This document shows positions 1 through 12,591 of a stretch of DNA of 64,000 bases, in pieces; position 1 is the first letter of the stretch; each line of letters begins with the position of its first letter. A program made the position numbers and the translations under genes. Below the pieces are notes generated by a model. That model was not told the origin of the DNA and ran no database searches. It saw only the letters and a list, made by a program, of their open reading frames with translations. The stretch covers positions 2,356,001-2,420,000 of the forward strand of contig JAHLEZ010000011.1 of the NCBI GenBank assembly GCA_020726505.1. Reading direction: 5' to 3'. Source of the DNA: Leptodontidium sp. MPI-SDFR-AT-0119 (lineage: Eukaryota; Ascomycota; Leotiomycetes; Helotiales; Leptodontidiaceae).

Positions 1-1570
1 TCAGTTTTACGGACGAAGCAGCTCCAGCGCCGTTGGGGATTGTGAAGAGATTTGAAGGAGGGCCAGAGAGAGCTGTGAGGATGGGAGAGGCTTTTGAGAG
101 GGCGAGTGCTGCGCCGGAGGAGATGATTGTTAGGTTGCCGGCTGCGGCTCGAACTACACCTCCACTTACAGGAGCGTCGATGAGCTCGAGCCCTGTTCCG
201 AGAGCTGATAGTCGTTGTCCGAGATCTTTGGCGAAAGACGGTGGAACTGTAGAATTCAGGATGATAATTGCGTTTGCGGGGAGCGTGGCGGCTACTTTTC
301 CGGAGCCGAAAAGGACATCATCTGCTTGTGCTGCATTCTGGACCATGAGAATGAGAACTTCAGCTGCGTCTGCTGCTTCTGCTGGAGAGGATGCTGCGCT
401 TGCTTTGTCGCCAGCTTGAGAGAGGAATTTCTCGATCGAAGGTACGTATACGTCGTATCCGCAAACTGGGAACCCAGCCTTGACGAGTGAAGTCGCCATG
501 CCGATACCCATTGCTCCGAGGCCAATGAACCCTATTTTGTTGATCTCTAGGGGTGTTACAGAAGGTGTGAGTTTGTCGGATGTCGGTTGTGGTTTAGCTT
601 GGTCGTAAACGAGAGTCGGTGTACCTGGTGTGAAAATCCTCACGAGTCCAGAATCGTCTTGACGGCCGAAACCTTGAGCGGAAGCAGAGAGGTAGAGTTG
701 TTCTGCTACCGATGATAGGGGAAGAGGAAAGCCTTGTAGACGGGCAGAAGAGGTCACGATGCCCATGTCTTTGACGAAGATATCGAGAGCAGAATACGGC
801 GTCAGGTCGTTATCGAGCATATGCGGGACTCTGTTCTCAAACATCCACGAGTTTCCTGCTGCACCGACTATAATATCGTAGACTTGTCTAGTGTTGAGTC
901 CGGCTTTTGCTGCAAGTCCCATTGCTTCAGCAGCTGCTGCGATGTGGATTCCGGCTAGGAGTTGGTTGATCATTTTGACGTTACTCGCTGCGCCGATACC
1001 GCCTGGAATGATGTATAGCTTTTCTGACATGTCGGATAGAAGGCTGTTTGCACGTTCTAAGGATGTGGAAGTTCCAGAGGCGAGGATAGTGAGGTTTCCT
1101 TGAGCAGCACGAACAGTTCCTCCTGAGACTGGGCTGTCAACGAGGAGGATATCTGTTCTGCTCAGCTTCTCTAAGCTAGCTTGAACAGAAGTCAAGTAAC
1201 TTGAGGGTACTGTCGAGCAAAGTATGATGGTGGCGTTCTGTGGGAGAGCTATTTATCGTTAGACCACACACTCCTTGGACTTTTCAAATTTGGTGGACCT
1301 ACCTTTTACCGCTCCAGTCTCGGAATCGAAAAGTACGGATTCTGCCTGATTCGAATTCGCAACCATGCATACGAAGAAATCATTATCTTTTGCAGCTTCC
1401 CTAGGCGAGGTAGCGGTCTTTGCTCCCAACGCTCTAAACTTCTCAAGTGAAGGCTCGTAGACGTCGAAGCCGGTCACGTGGTGGCCTAAACCAAGTAAAT
1501 GGGAAGCCATGCCGAAACCCATGGCTCCTAAGCCAGCAAAGGCAATCTTCTTGCTTGTTTGTGAGGCCAT
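1..1570 (-). CDS. Tandem 3-hydroxyisobutyrate-dehydrogenase-like fusion protein (5' part; runs off the window)
   Basis: Two complete or near-complete 6-phosphogluconate/3-hydroxyisobutyrate dehydrogenase modules stand in tandem. The ATG at 1570 is followed by a Rossmann motif (AFAGLGAMGFGMASHLL, about residues 9-25), a catalytic-type motif DSPVSGGTVRAA and a GAASNVKMINQ helix. After a short linker a second module begins near residue 323 with GFIGLGAMGIGMATSL, followed by DAPVSGGVVRAAAG. One intron (1249-1302) joins ...GAVK to ALPQN. About 505 residues are visible before the window edge. Known fungal and plant proteins with two such domains continue into a four-carbon acid-sugar kinase (DUF1537) and a class II aldolase, about 1,400 residues in total. 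That remainder would lie outside the window and is inferred. The likely role is oxidation and further breakdown of hydroxy or sugar acids. It is divergent from the regulator at 2384. Confidence 0.85.
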
Positions 1571-2383
1571 GGTGATGTCGTGATGTAGAGTGGGTGATAA
1601 CGAGAAGGTATCGTTGAGATGGAGATGGAGATGACGATGAAGAAGGCCAAGGAAGGAGAGGGTATCAATGTGTTTGCAACTCAATCTCCATGAAGGCTCG
1701 ACGACTTATATGAAGGAACGGCCGGGCCGGATAATGAGGCAACATTTTCAAGAATCTGTCAAGAGTAGTGCCGAGACCGAGACTCAATTCTTACTCCCCG
1801 GATTGAAGTGGATGATCGTGCAGTCGGTGGATGGAGGTGGACGAGAGATATCACGGTGTTCTGCCCGCCCAGTAAATGCCACCCAGCACCGCAAATGCCA
1901 AGCCAGCCCTGAAGGTGGGGGCACTAACACAATTCCCCCTCTCAGCACGCTTTTCTTCGACCTCGGACTTCTCCCGCGTTTCTCCTCTCCTCTTCTCTTC
2001 TTCTCTCCTCACCACCAAAACACTTCAACTTGTCCAGGTACCGGTCTATGGAGTATGCGGGGTGGAGTTCCTGAAGGTCTTGCATACATACATACATACA
2101 TACGGCAAAACATTTCAGGATCATACTTCCTCCTCTCGGTCATCCCACCGACATTCCAACTGAACACCACTGATCCAGTTCGTCTGCATGTCGTGACCCA
2201 TCCTGAACAGCAACTCGGGATTGTCGCCGCCCTCCCCCTCTTGCACCTGGACAACTGAAGTCCAGCCTGGACACAATACCCTCCTGCTCCACTCGAAGCC
2301 AATTGACAACCCTACCTGCGTCTAGCCGTTGTCAAACTCCACGGCTTAGCGACTGCGCTTCGAATTATCTGGGGTTTGCGGGG
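1571..2383. promoter_or_regulatory. Divergent intergenic region between dehydrogenase fusion and Zn2Cys6 regulator
   Basis: About 810 bases separate two genes transcribed away from each other, so this should hold both promoters. It contains a pyrimidine-rich run around 1970-2010, which is common just upstream of fungal transcription starts, and a CATA microsatellite at 2083-2103. Open frames here overlap on both strands, show no recognisable domain and are probably chance. An in-frame ATG at 2303 could extend the regulator by 27 residues. Confidence 0.5.
2083..2103. repeat. CATA microsatellite
   Basis: Five perfect tandem copies of CATA plus one base lie in the probable leader or promoter of the downstream Zn2Cys6 regulator. 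Simple repeats like this vary in length between strains. Confidence 0.9.
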
Positions 2384-4456
2384 ATGAAACGAGCCAGGCA
2401 CGAGAACGTCGAGTCGCCTTCCTCGAGCAGTCACGTGGGTGCTGGGGAGCCAGGGAGACTGCCAAAGATCTCGAGGAAAGTGCATGCATGTACGGAGTGT
2501 CAGGCAAGAAAGATCAAGTGTGATGTTGGAGCGGACAAGTCTGTATGTACGAGGTGCTCAAGGAAGAATCTGAAATGTATAGTCAACAAGAGTTTACAAT
2601 CGCTGTTGGAGGAGGGGACAGAGTAAGTCTTTGTAGCTCTGAAATATTGCAGATGGGGTCGGTTAACATGACTTCAGATGGAAATCAACAATGGAGGAAA
2701 ACTCGCAGTGCTTGCAGCGAGCAGTGGCCAAGATTCTGAGTGTCTTGGAGCTTCCTCCCCTAGAAACTTTCAATCGACAACAATCCATTGTCCAGGTTGT
2801 GTCCCCAGAAGCTGTTGCAGAACGATTGCAGGCCACCACTTCTGAGCCAAGAGTGTCAAGAACTGCTGCAATGGCAATGACGAGAGAGCATTCTCTGGAG
2901 CCCGAGTCGAGTAAAATGGACGATGCTCTTGTGTCTGCGCCTATGGGAAGTTTGTACGAGGTCACTAAGTTGAGGAATTTGAGAAGTAATCCGAAATCTA
3001 ACTCGGGACCCGTGGTAGTTGAGGACTTCATATCAAAAGGCAAGGTCTCTGAGGCCGAGGCAGAAGAGTTATTTGGGATTTTCAGCACCTCACTTAATCA
3101 CTACCTATGGGGTGGCATTGCGCTGGTCCATGACAATCTGACATCAGTTCGCCAATCTTCGTCCCTCTTACTGGCTGCAATTCTTACGGTTACGGCTTTG
3201 CATATTCCGGGAAGAAGTCATACCTTCGATGTGTGTTATGCAGAGTTCATAGCGCTTGTCTGCGATTCGATGTTTGAACGTTATCATGTATTGGATGGCA
3301 TTCGAGGATTGTGTATTGGTGCTTTTTGGCTGTCTGATGTTAGCTGTAAGTCACACAAAGCAAAGAAAGGGGAAATCTACTGATTCAACCCCCAGGGAAG
3401 CTTTCGGGCCATGCTGTGAGAATAGCTACTGAGCTGAATCTACATCAGAGCTATTCTCGTGCTATAAGAGGCTCACAGGAGCACATCGAAGGAGCTAGGT
3501 TATGGTACTTTCTCTACGTCTGCGATCATCATTTTAGTATCGCATATGGCAGGCCTCCCGTCATCCATGAAAATGAAACCATAACTCACCACGAACGGTT
3601 TCTGGACCTTCCAACAATCACACAATCGGATCTACGTCTACACAGCCAAGTCGCTGTATTTCTTATTTTGACGAAAGTTTACAACGCTTTCGGACCGGAT
3701 ATCGAGCAGATATTGTCTGAACAGGATCTGATTCGGCTAAGACACTTCAATGTCGACCTAGATTCTTGGAGGATTAAATGGGAGCCCCTTTTGGCACCTA
3801 ATCCATATGTCTCCTCCTACCCCGCAAAAGGGGTGATCTTACACCTGAATTTTGGCAAACTTCAAGTGGGCTCTTTGGCTCTCCGAGGGATCAAGCAACC
3901 TGCAGAACTGACACAAGACCGAAGAGAACTCGCTGCAACAGCTGTGCACTGTGCCCTGGGAATTCTCCAAATGGTCTTAGAAGATACAGATGTTCGTAAT
4001 TCGGTTGTGGGTGTACCAATCTATCTCTCAACCATGATAACATACTCGACCGTCTTTCTGCTCAAGGTGCAGCAGAAGTGGGGAGCATTCAAACTTGGAA
4101 CAGATCCAATCCTTGTGCGAGATCTCGTTACCAGGACAATTGGTCTGTTGAATGAAGGGAGAGCTGGCGAGCGTCACTTGACGGGTCACATCGCAGCGGG
4201 TCTCTCCAAGATGCTGGATCGTTACACAGCCTGGGAAAATCAGGATCGTCAACATCACCAGCAACAAGTTCAAAGACACAACAACGACTCAAGGCAAGAA
4301 CCCGGTCAAATTGATCAGACCGTATTCGAATACCCGGTCGACTACTCATCCTTTGGGATGTTCGACACTTCGTTGCCACTGTACGATCATAATTATTTCC
4401 CCATGGGCTTTTTTGATGTAATGGCGCCGACTTTTGACGCAGGAAATGGTCATTGA
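2384..4456 (+). CDS. Zn2Cys6 transcription factor, PrtT/War1-like
   Basis: The spliced protein is about 655 residues (exons 2384-2622, 2678-3345, 3396-4456). A binuclear zinc cluster lies near the N-terminus with spacing C36-x2-C39-x6-C46-x8-C55-x2-C58-x6-C65 and the basic run ARKIKCD. It is followed by VNKSLQSLLE and EWKSTMEE, a continuation I associate with the PrtT family (activator of secreted protease genes). The middle region carries a fungal-specific factor domain (WKLSGHAVRIATELNLH, GARLWYFLYVCDHHFSIAYG). The C-terminal part is glutamine and asparagine rich. The start at 2384 keeps the zinc cluster near the N-terminus; an in-frame ATG at 2303 is possible. The family assignment beyond Zn2Cys6 rests on memory of motif similarity. 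It could also be a War1-type or unrelated regulator. The neighbours are transporters, which would suit a nutrient-response regulator. Confidence 0.87.
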
Positions 4457-5057
4457 GCGGCTGCATTGTGTAGATCTCATGCCGGTTATTGAACGTCAAA
4501 AGCCGGGACATGTGAAATTTCTTCGATGTGAGATAGTGGCGAGTCAGGTATTTGACACTTCTACTTCCAAGGACGCTTCAGATTAAAGCGACATCACGAG
4601 TACCACTCCAAAACTTGCAAAGCTTGTTCAAACATCCCACGCGCTCGTCATGTCAACAGTGCTTCTCCCTCTCCAAGACCATCATAACGTTATCACAGCC
4701 GCAACAAATCCAGACTGTGGATGCTGGGGAACAACCCGAAGCGGCTTGGATTGCCATGCAAGAGGGGCGTTCGCAAATCTTTCCGCAGCTCGGTCTTCTG
4801 CCCGCAGACCTTCTTCACCAATCATGCTCCATGTTCCCCAGTCTACGCTTGGCTTGGCCCTCCACACCCCTCGAATCCCCGAGATTCAACAATTGCACCC
4901 CGGATCCACTCAACACATTAATGCCATATAAAACAACCATGGTCTCCTCTGAAATTTTCCATCTCAGACAACAACGAGCATCTCGACTTTCAACACAACC
5001 TCAAAGCCTCGCCAATAACTCAGCATTCAACAGGCACGCTCTTAATCTTCAACAAGA
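4457..5057. promoter_or_regulatory. Intergenic region with TATA box upstream of Dal5-type transporter
   Basis: This 600-bp gap between two co-directional genes holds the terminator of the regulator and the promoter of the transporter. A TATAAAA motif at 4927-4933, 131 bases before the ATG at 5058, followed by a C/A-rich leader, is the only signal I can point to. Overlapping short open frames lack recognisable motifs. Confidence 0.5.
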
Positions 5058-6719
5058 ATGTCTGATTTGAAGAAAGAAGAAGTTACTCACCTCGAGATGG
5101 ACGACATCCAAGTCAAAGGAGACATCAATGCCGAAGAGCTTGAACTCCAACAGGCCATCAAAGATTATGTGCCAAACACCGAAGCTGAGAAGAAGCTGGT
5201 CCGGAAAATCGACCTGCACTTGATCCCAATCTTGTGGATCATGTATGTTTTGAACTATATTGATCGTACAAACATCGTAAGTTACATCTTCGCTTGACGA
5301 TATAAATATGCTAGATCATTGACTGGTGTTCAGGGAAATGCAAAGACTGCTGGCATGGATAAAGATCTCAGTCTTGACAGCTCCCGTATGTTTCCATCAC
5401 CCGTCCTCAGCCCTGCTTTTCAAAATCTAACCGGACCACAGGCTACGCTTGGGTTATTTCTATTTTCTTTTTCGGTTATTTAATTATGGAAGTTCCATCA
5501 AACATGGTTCTCAGCCGATCTCGACCATCTCTTTTCCTCCCAGCCATCATGTTGGTATGGGGAGCTCTGAGTGCCGCCATGGCAAGCGTACACAACTACG
5601 GGTCTCTCCTTGCATTCCGATTCGTTCTTGGCTGTGTCGAGTCTGGATTCTTCCCAGGTGTCCTGTTCATGATGAGCTGTTGGTATAAGACAGAAGAAAT
5701 CGGTAAGCAGCCCCCTCTCACACGATAATCCCAAAACTAACAACTCTTCAGGTAAACGCTTTGCCATTTTCTACAGCGCTGCGGTCCTGTCGGGGGCTTT
5801 CGGTGGTCTCCTCGCCGGCGGCATCACAGGTGGACTTGATGGTGCTCACGGAATTCACGGCTGGAGATGGCTCTTCATCATCGAAGGCGTAGCTACAGTC
5901 GGCGTTGCCATCATCGCCAAGTTCATCCTCCTCGACTTCCCCCACTCCTCAGCAGCGCTCTCACTCGAAGAGCGCCAACTCGCAGCCGTCCGCATCATTG
6001 TCGACAGCAAGGAAGCCAACGGCGGTAACCACGAACGTCTTTCCCACTGGGAAGCCTTCAAAGCCGCTGCTATTGATCCCCGCACTTATGCATTCATGCT
6101 TCTCTTCGTCCTCGATCTCGGCGCTGGTACCATCTCCTATTTCATCCCAACCATCACCAAATCCCTCGGCTACACAACCATCACTGCTCAATACATGACA
6201 GTTCCAGTCTACTCCGTTGCTGCAGTCTGCTTGAACGCCTGCGCCTACTCCGCTGATCGCATGGGCGAGCGTAGATGGCACATCACCGGGTCTCTGACCC
6301 TCGGATTCATCTGCGCTCTCGTCTGCGCCATCGTTCATACTCCCATGGTCCGCTACGTGATGCTCTGCTTCACCGCAGCAGGAATCTGGTCCGCGCTACC
6401 CCTCATCATCGCTTGGGCCAGCAAGACCATCTCCTTCCCATCCGAGAAGCGCGCTATCGCCATCGCCATGATCAACGCCGTAGGCAACCTGTCCTCCGTC
6501 TACGGCAGCCAGATCTGGCCATCTACTTCCGCGCCCAAATATACCCTCGGATGGGGTGTCACGGCGGGTTTCTTGGGCGGTGGTGCGCTCATGGCGGTTA
6601 TGTTGCCGATTATCATTAAGTATGTGCCGCGAAAGGGGACCAAGGCTGAGAGAGCTCTGCAGGAGAGAGGCGAGATGCTAGAGGCTGTTGTGGAGGCGGA
6701 GAGGAATAGAAATGTTTAG
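5058..6719 (+). CDS. MFS transporter, anion:cation symporter (Dal5/Tna1-like) family
   Basis: The spliced protein is about 499 residues from four exons (5058-5276, 5334-5385, 5442-5702, 5752-6719). A hydrophilic N-terminus leads into KIDLHLIPILWIMYVLNYID and RTNIGNAKTAG, the family's first helix and signature. Typical elements follow: SIFFFGYLIMEVPSNM, RFVLGCVESGFFPGVLFMMS and GWRWLFIIEG. Twelve membrane helices are expected. Characterised relatives import organic anions such as allantoate, nicotinate, pantothenate or biotin precursors. The substrate cannot be read from sequence. A decayed member of the same family lies at 40266-41992. Confidence 0.93.
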
Positions 6720-7422
6720 ATTGAGATTGTGGAGTTGAGCTAAGTTGTAGTAATGATCTGATGAAATGTATATACCATTTTTTGTTTGAATTTTTTCCCC
6801 ATGACTTCTTGCTCTGGCGTTGGTATCCATTCTCGATCCAGCCTTCAGAATGGAGTATTCATTCAATATGCAAAGTAGCATGAGCGTCAAACACGCTGAA
6901 TATCCTTTCTTGGGAAGTCTGCTGCACGGCAAAGCCGTGGTCTTTGAGGGCGAGTGAGGCTTGATGGACAAGCAAGGTTGAATCTCAGGCCAATCTTGAT
7001 GCAAGACTTTTTTTTCCCCTCTCTCTTCAGCAGCGTCAACAAGCCACATTGTTAGAAGTCCCTTTTGTGGTCCTGGGAGAATCGTACTTCACGGTACTTG
7101 GCTAGGTTCTTTTTCAGGGTCCAGAACCAGGTCCCACTTACGCTCTCCTTTCATTCATATGGAATTGGCTTTTCAGTCACAGTTTCAGCGTAACTGTATA
7201 AAACGAGCGGAACAGACAGGTTTGCGAGAGAAGAGGTGAATTATTGCCCGGCCTACTCTCATGGCTGTCGACGTCACTTCTGTCTTCTGGAGCCAGGCTC
7301 TGTGAATCACTTCTTTCAAGCCTACTTTGGGGTATATTATAACCCAGCCTCTACCACTCACACCTCCACTCAAGAGCAGCTCACTCAGGAGTAGTTCTTT
7401 TTGGTGCCCACTGACCAAAGAC
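6720..7422. promoter_or_regulatory. Intergenic region with TATA box upstream of 14-helix transporter
   Basis: About 700 bases without a recognisable gene. A TATAAAA motif lies at 7197-7203, with a second AT-rich stretch around 7332-7341; both are upstream of the ATG at 7423. Nothing else stands out. Confidence 0.45.
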
Positions 7423-9743
7423 ATGGGTCGTTCCAAGCATCCCACACCACCAGATTGGAACATCCATCCTTCGGAAACGAATCTATCTTCAACTAAACCG
7501 CCGCAGGCAGAATCAACTAGGTCTCACACAACTTCCGCAAGCTCCTCTCGGTCTTCCCAGTCACACTCCAGCCGATCAGTAGCACCTTCAACCCATTCCT
7601 CGTCACCATCTTTCACCACCCTCGTCAACTCCGATGTCAACGCTTTCGATGTCGAAGCCGACATGGCATTTGCGCTCGTGGCGAGCGATCCGAATGTGCG
7701 ACCCAAGCAGTTCAGAAATCTCTTTGAGGAATGCATTTTTGTCTTCACGGCCATGATAGCGATTGCTTCAACTGCAAGCTTTCCTCCCCTGCTTCTAAAT
7801 TATGCCATCTGCTAACCAACGATCATAGACATTCGTACAAGGCGTAATTGTCATCAATACTGGGACCATCGGAAGGGATCTCAATATGACGCCTGCACAG
7901 GTCACATGGATAGCAGCAGCAATAGGGTATGATCTCTCCTTTTCCAGAGTAGACCTCACTGATATCGTTGCAAAACCAGTCTAGCCAGTGGTTCTTTCAT
8001 GCTATTCTTCAGCAAGACCGCCGATCTGTTCGGCCGTAAACTTCAACTCCTCCTGGGTCTTTTGCTCCTCTCCCTATTCAGTCTTCTCACAGCCTTTGCT
8101 CCCAACGCACTCAGTCTCAACGTCCTCTGCGGCTTTCTCGGTCTTGGGACAGCTATTATCGCGCCCCCAGCTATCGGCAAGCTATTCGCAACATATCCCC
8201 AAGGCCAACGACGAAATCGAGTCACTGGAGCTCTCGGCGTAGGAAATCCTTTGGGTTTCATACTTGGCAGTATCAGTTCGGGGATGGCAACAAAGTATGC
8301 GAGTTGGCGCCAGAGCTTCATCGTTATTGCGATATTCTTCTTCGTGATGGCTGGTGCAGCGGTTTGGACTGTGCCTGCTATGCCGAGAGCTGGAAATGCA
8401 GGGGAACTGATCAAGCAGTTTGACTACCTGGGAACGTTCTTGACTGTTGCTGGGCTAGCATGCGTATCTGCAGCTCTGACGTAAGTTCCTTCTTCTATGT
8501 AATGGTTTCTTCGTTCATTCCCACTGGAATAGACCAGCAGTCTGACAGCTGGCGACGTAGAGAAGCACCCCAGCTTGGATGGCACTCCTACAAGGTCCTC
8601 CTACTCCTCTTCCTCGGCGTTCTCTCACTTTTTCTCTTCGCAATCTGGGAGAATCACGCCCCATGCCCGCTCCTTCCCCCGTCTATTTTCCAGAACTCGA
8701 CATTTACAATGAGCATTATATGTGTAGGATTGGGTTATATGTCATTCATCACCAACCAGTTCTGGATATCGATGTACATGCAAGACACTCAAGTCTTAGC
8801 ACCGCTACATATCGCTGTGAGGCTGATGCCACAAGCTATCATTGGCGTGGTATGGAGTTATGTCGGGCAAGCACTGGTCAGTTGCATTAGTGGGAGAGCG
8901 CTGATGGGAGTAGGCGGATTGGGATATCTTGGTGGCGCAATATTGATGCTATTCGTCAAGCCCAAGACGAATTATTGGGCTCTGCTATTCCCAAGTTTGT
9001 GTGTTACGGTTATTGGGGCGGATTTCCAGTTCATTGTCTCGAACGTACGTTGGGTCTCCTCCACGTTCTTATAGCTGATATTCTACTGGTATATCGAACA
9101 CCCAAACAAAAGCTGACACCTAACACAGCTCTACATATCCTCCCGTCTGCCACCATCCCAATCCTCTCTCGGCGCAGGGATTCTCCAAACTGCTCTGCGC
9201 CTTAGCATATCCATTGGTCTGGCGATAACATCAGCCATCTACGGCGCCATGGCGCAAACGCCGCACGGCCTGGCGCACCCCACGTTCCCTTTCTCCCGTG
9301 TCTTCATCTGCACGATTATCATCTCCTCACTCTCACTAGCCTTCGTCCCATTCCTTCAGATCGGTCGCCAAGGCAAAAAAGCAATTCCAGACGCGGAAGG
9401 CCTCGAACTGGAGGGAGGAGTCACTAGATGCAACAGCCAGAGCAGTCTATCGAGCTCGGCTAGTGCACGGCATTATGGTGGCAGATGGGGAGATGGCTGC
9501 AGCGGAAGTGACTCGTGGGGTTTTGGTGATGGTGGTTGGAAGTGGGGTGAATATGATCGATTTGAGGTCTGCATGAAGTGTGGCTTGGAGAGAGTGGTTG
9601 TGCAACATTTGCCTGATGATCAAGGTGGCATTTCAACATCCAATCTCGATTTGGGACCTGACATGCCATCAAAACACTCCTCGGGGGATGCCAACTCCGA
9701 CAAATCGAACTGGTCTTGCTCCAAACTGGGCACTCGATCATAG
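7423..9743 (+). CDS. MFS transporter, DHA2-type (drug/aminotriazole resistance-like)
   Basis: Five exons (7423-7773, 7829-7926, 7980-8480, 8561-9044, 9129-9743) give about 682 residues. A serine-rich cytosolic N-terminus of about 105 residues is followed by about 14 hydrophobic segments. MFS landmarks include GTIGRDLNMTPAQVTWIAAA, FFSKTADLFGRK between helices 2 and 3, and GNPLGFILGS in the fifth-helix region. The layout matches the 14-helix DHA2 group of fungal exporters. The C-terminal tail, about 120 residues, is polar and glycine/serine rich. Intron 1 (7774-7828) has no usable GT donor; a GC donor (GCAAGC) with AG acceptor gives a phase-0 join into TFVQGVIVIN. The other introns are GT-AG. 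Substrate unknown; probably an exporter of toxic compounds. Confidence 0.9.
7774..7828 (+). other. Putative GC-AG intron
   Basis: Between the conserved segments ending IAIAST and starting FVQGVIVIN the only donor that keeps frame is GC (7774) paired with TAG at 7826-7828. Read without splicing, the frame stops shortly after. GC-AG introns are a known minor class of U2 introns. Confidence 0.7.
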
Positions 9744-12591
9744 ATGTGTGTTATTTTGAGCGAGATTCTCGGCGTTGTTTGCTTTACTTTCCTTCAAGTC
9801 TCCTTCCCTTCCTGGAAGAACCATTGTTGGGTTTGTGTGTTTATTTTATTTTATATCTTTTTCTTTTTAAAGCTGGCGCGATGACTGGCGGACTGCTCAT
9901 CGCATGGAACACACGTTATTACTGTTTATGGGTTGGTACATGTATAATATCTCAGGTTTTGTTAGGTCAGCCATATTGATGGGCAGGCTGTATACGCGAT
10001 ACGAGACGTTATGATACATACAGCCTTGCTGTCAAGAGTTGGCTGGCCCTGCAGATTCTGGAGACCTGGGCATTGAAAAGCAGATGCGTTGGGAATGGGG
10101 AATGGGGAATATCACTGGCCATGGCTATAACATATTGATTCAGCAAATTTGAGTGAGGCTGAATATTTCCAATCTGGTCGAGTTCTGGGAAGCGGGAAAG
10201 CGAAATTGGCGGCTGGCTTGTACTGTACTTGTACGAGGTAGGTAGAGCAACGAGCAACCTAAATGTACTATTACAGACGATGGCTGGATAGTTCTCAAGT
10301 AGTTCGTTCAGCCTCATAATTTCCAATAATAATCTGCACAAACCAAAGAGAACATCACATGAAGGAACTGTCTTCAGTTCATGCGCATCTCCCAGCTAGC
10401 TATGATATACATCGTATATCGCTCATATAGTGCCGCTGACGGCAAGATGCGTCGTGGCTTTTCAAGCTAGAGAACTCCTCTGGCCCGTGGCCGAAACTAT
10501 GCAGAAACTAGTGCCTAGCCTATCATAACAATCGATAGCCCATCGCCGATTCCGATTAAGATTAACGAGAAAATTGCGACAGATTTAGCTTTGTCCAAAC
10601 CCTTGTTGTTGTTGCAAAGGAACACGGCCCTGGCCCTGGCTCTGCTCAAGCCTCGACGAGCCGTGCTCACTGCAAGGGTCGAAATCCCAACAATGCTCTC
10701 CGAATTACTGCCTGCCCCACGTGCGCCTTCCCTTACGCTCGTGTCTCCTCTTGGAAGTTGGAAGCTGGGACGAAGTGGTGATATAAAACCCCGAGGTTTA
10801 GTCCGTCCAGGTCAGCCGCACTGTGCCACTCTAGTGGAGAGGTCTCAGTTGAAACCTCATGCATCTCCCTCTACTTCTGCACAACTGAACCAGTTCGCAC
10901 TTGTCTTGCAGCAGTTGAACCGGTACTTGCCAACACTACCTATCTTCACGTGGCAGCATCCGACGAGTTTGTATCGAAGAGTTTAAAGCGCCCTAGAACA
11001 AACAAGCGTCTGCAGTCGCCACCGTAAGACGATTACTAAAAAACTCTGTCTTCGGAGAGGGAAAGGTCTGACCCTACTCAAAGTACGTCGGGACCACTTC
11101 CCCAGCCATCGTGATTGGCAAACTCAGTTAAGCGAGATATATTAGTCGCGATCATCAACCGCACGGTTCGCTTGGAATAGGGGCTCAATGTATGGCGGGG
11201 CTGACAAAATCCAGATTCGCAATGCTGCAGATGTCCGCCAAAGCCACAATCAACACTTTGACCTGTCAGTTGCCACGAACAAGCCACATTCTGCACCGGT
11301 TCTTTTGTAGCTTCGAATTGAAGACACAACGCCTTTGTTGTTCCTGGCTCGCTGCAGATGAGAGGCTTTCTTCATAGCGTCGCCTGGAGGATCGGATGCG
11401 TCCCGAGTGCTTGGACCAAAGAGAATAGCGGGGAGACAGAACAAGATGCATGGAAGGATCAGCCGAAAGCATGAGTGTGGAGAAACTCATGCACCCTCGA
11501 TCCTGGATCCTGGACCCTGGGATTGGAAATTCGTCGACGTCAGCAAGTGCTATCAAAGTCAGAAAGATGGCTCGGATGGTACAGTAGCTTCTTATGGACA
11601 ATTGGGCACCAGCATTAGAGCCAAGTAAACCACGTCCACATTGTTATCCCGCCTTCAACGAGCAGTTCACCAATGGGAAAATAACGAATCTAGCTCGGAC
11701 GAACATAGCTACCTGATCGAACTCCTGCTCCCGAGGCATCAGGTTGGAGGCCAGCCCGAGCCAGATGCTGTCCAGACATGGAGCTCAGGCATACCGGCAC
11801 GGAAGATTACGTTTCTGGGATTGAACCCAGTTATTTCCACAGGGCTATCACATCTCAATTTCGCATCTCACCTGTTGAGCACGGTGAGTTGATCTCAGAC
11901 CCTCGGATGTTGGCCCCAAGTGCAGGGAGCTGTCAATTCGCCGCGCCCGAGATAAGTCCTGAACCCCCCTTTGGAGACTTCATGAGGTCCAAACCACCGA
12001 CCATATGAGGGCATCCCGAGTCATGTACCTAGAACCCCCCTTTTTGTGTCGGAATAATATTCCTTAACCACATGGGATCTGCGTGCATACGACCCAGTAT
12101 CGGACATATGGCACTGCATGATGCGAGAGAAACCGGGCAAGACCTGACCGAAGAGGAGGGGAAGAATCCACTGTCAAGGCGGAGAGGGGATTTTGTCGCG
12201 GTATCTTGAACTCAGACCTTCAAGAAACAAAGAGGCATAAGATTGGAGAGAAACCTACACGAGTCCTGGGCTGACAAGAGCTGGTTCCCTGTCTAGTGGC
12301 CGATAATAGCCAATGTTTGCCAGGTTCTGCAGCGGAGGCACTGAACTCTAAATTCCTTTATTGATTGGCGTCGACGAGCCGTGCGTTGGTCTCTATCAGT
12401 CCGTCAGGTCCAGACTCACAGACACTGCTGCCTCATCCGACCAATTTTGATTGTAAGGATGTCTGGATGCCACACAGACTAGAAGGAAAAAGAAGACTAT
12501 CACTCTTATAGCCTCGTCCCTCCCCGCTCTGTGTTACCAAATTTCGCAATTTCCTTCTCTTTTTACCCTCTTTTCTCTGCCATGTCCTAGT
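9744..12591. other. Long gene-poor stretch
   Basis: About 2.8 kb with no recognisable coding gene. Open frames of 60-130 codons occur on both strands but lack domains and have no consistent splice pattern. A TATA-like motif near 10788-10796 is followed by a C-rich sequence, so an unannotated transcript is possible. The last few hundred bases before 12592 turn CT-rich, like a fungal promoter or leader of the ankyrin gene. I found no inverted repeats or transposase motifs here by eye. Confidence 0.4.

Noticed and set aside
1668..2258. 196-codon plus-strand frame in the left intergenic region
   Set aside because: Crosses the CATA repeat and promoter-like sequence, has no motif, and overlaps competing frames.
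4552..5070. 172-codon frame upstream of the Dal5-type transporter
   Set aside because: Overlaps the transporter start and its TATA box; composition is leader-like, with no domain.
10591..10986. 131-codon frame in the long gap
   Set aside because: Low-complexity Leu/Pro/Ser content, spans a TATA-like motif, no recognisable domain.
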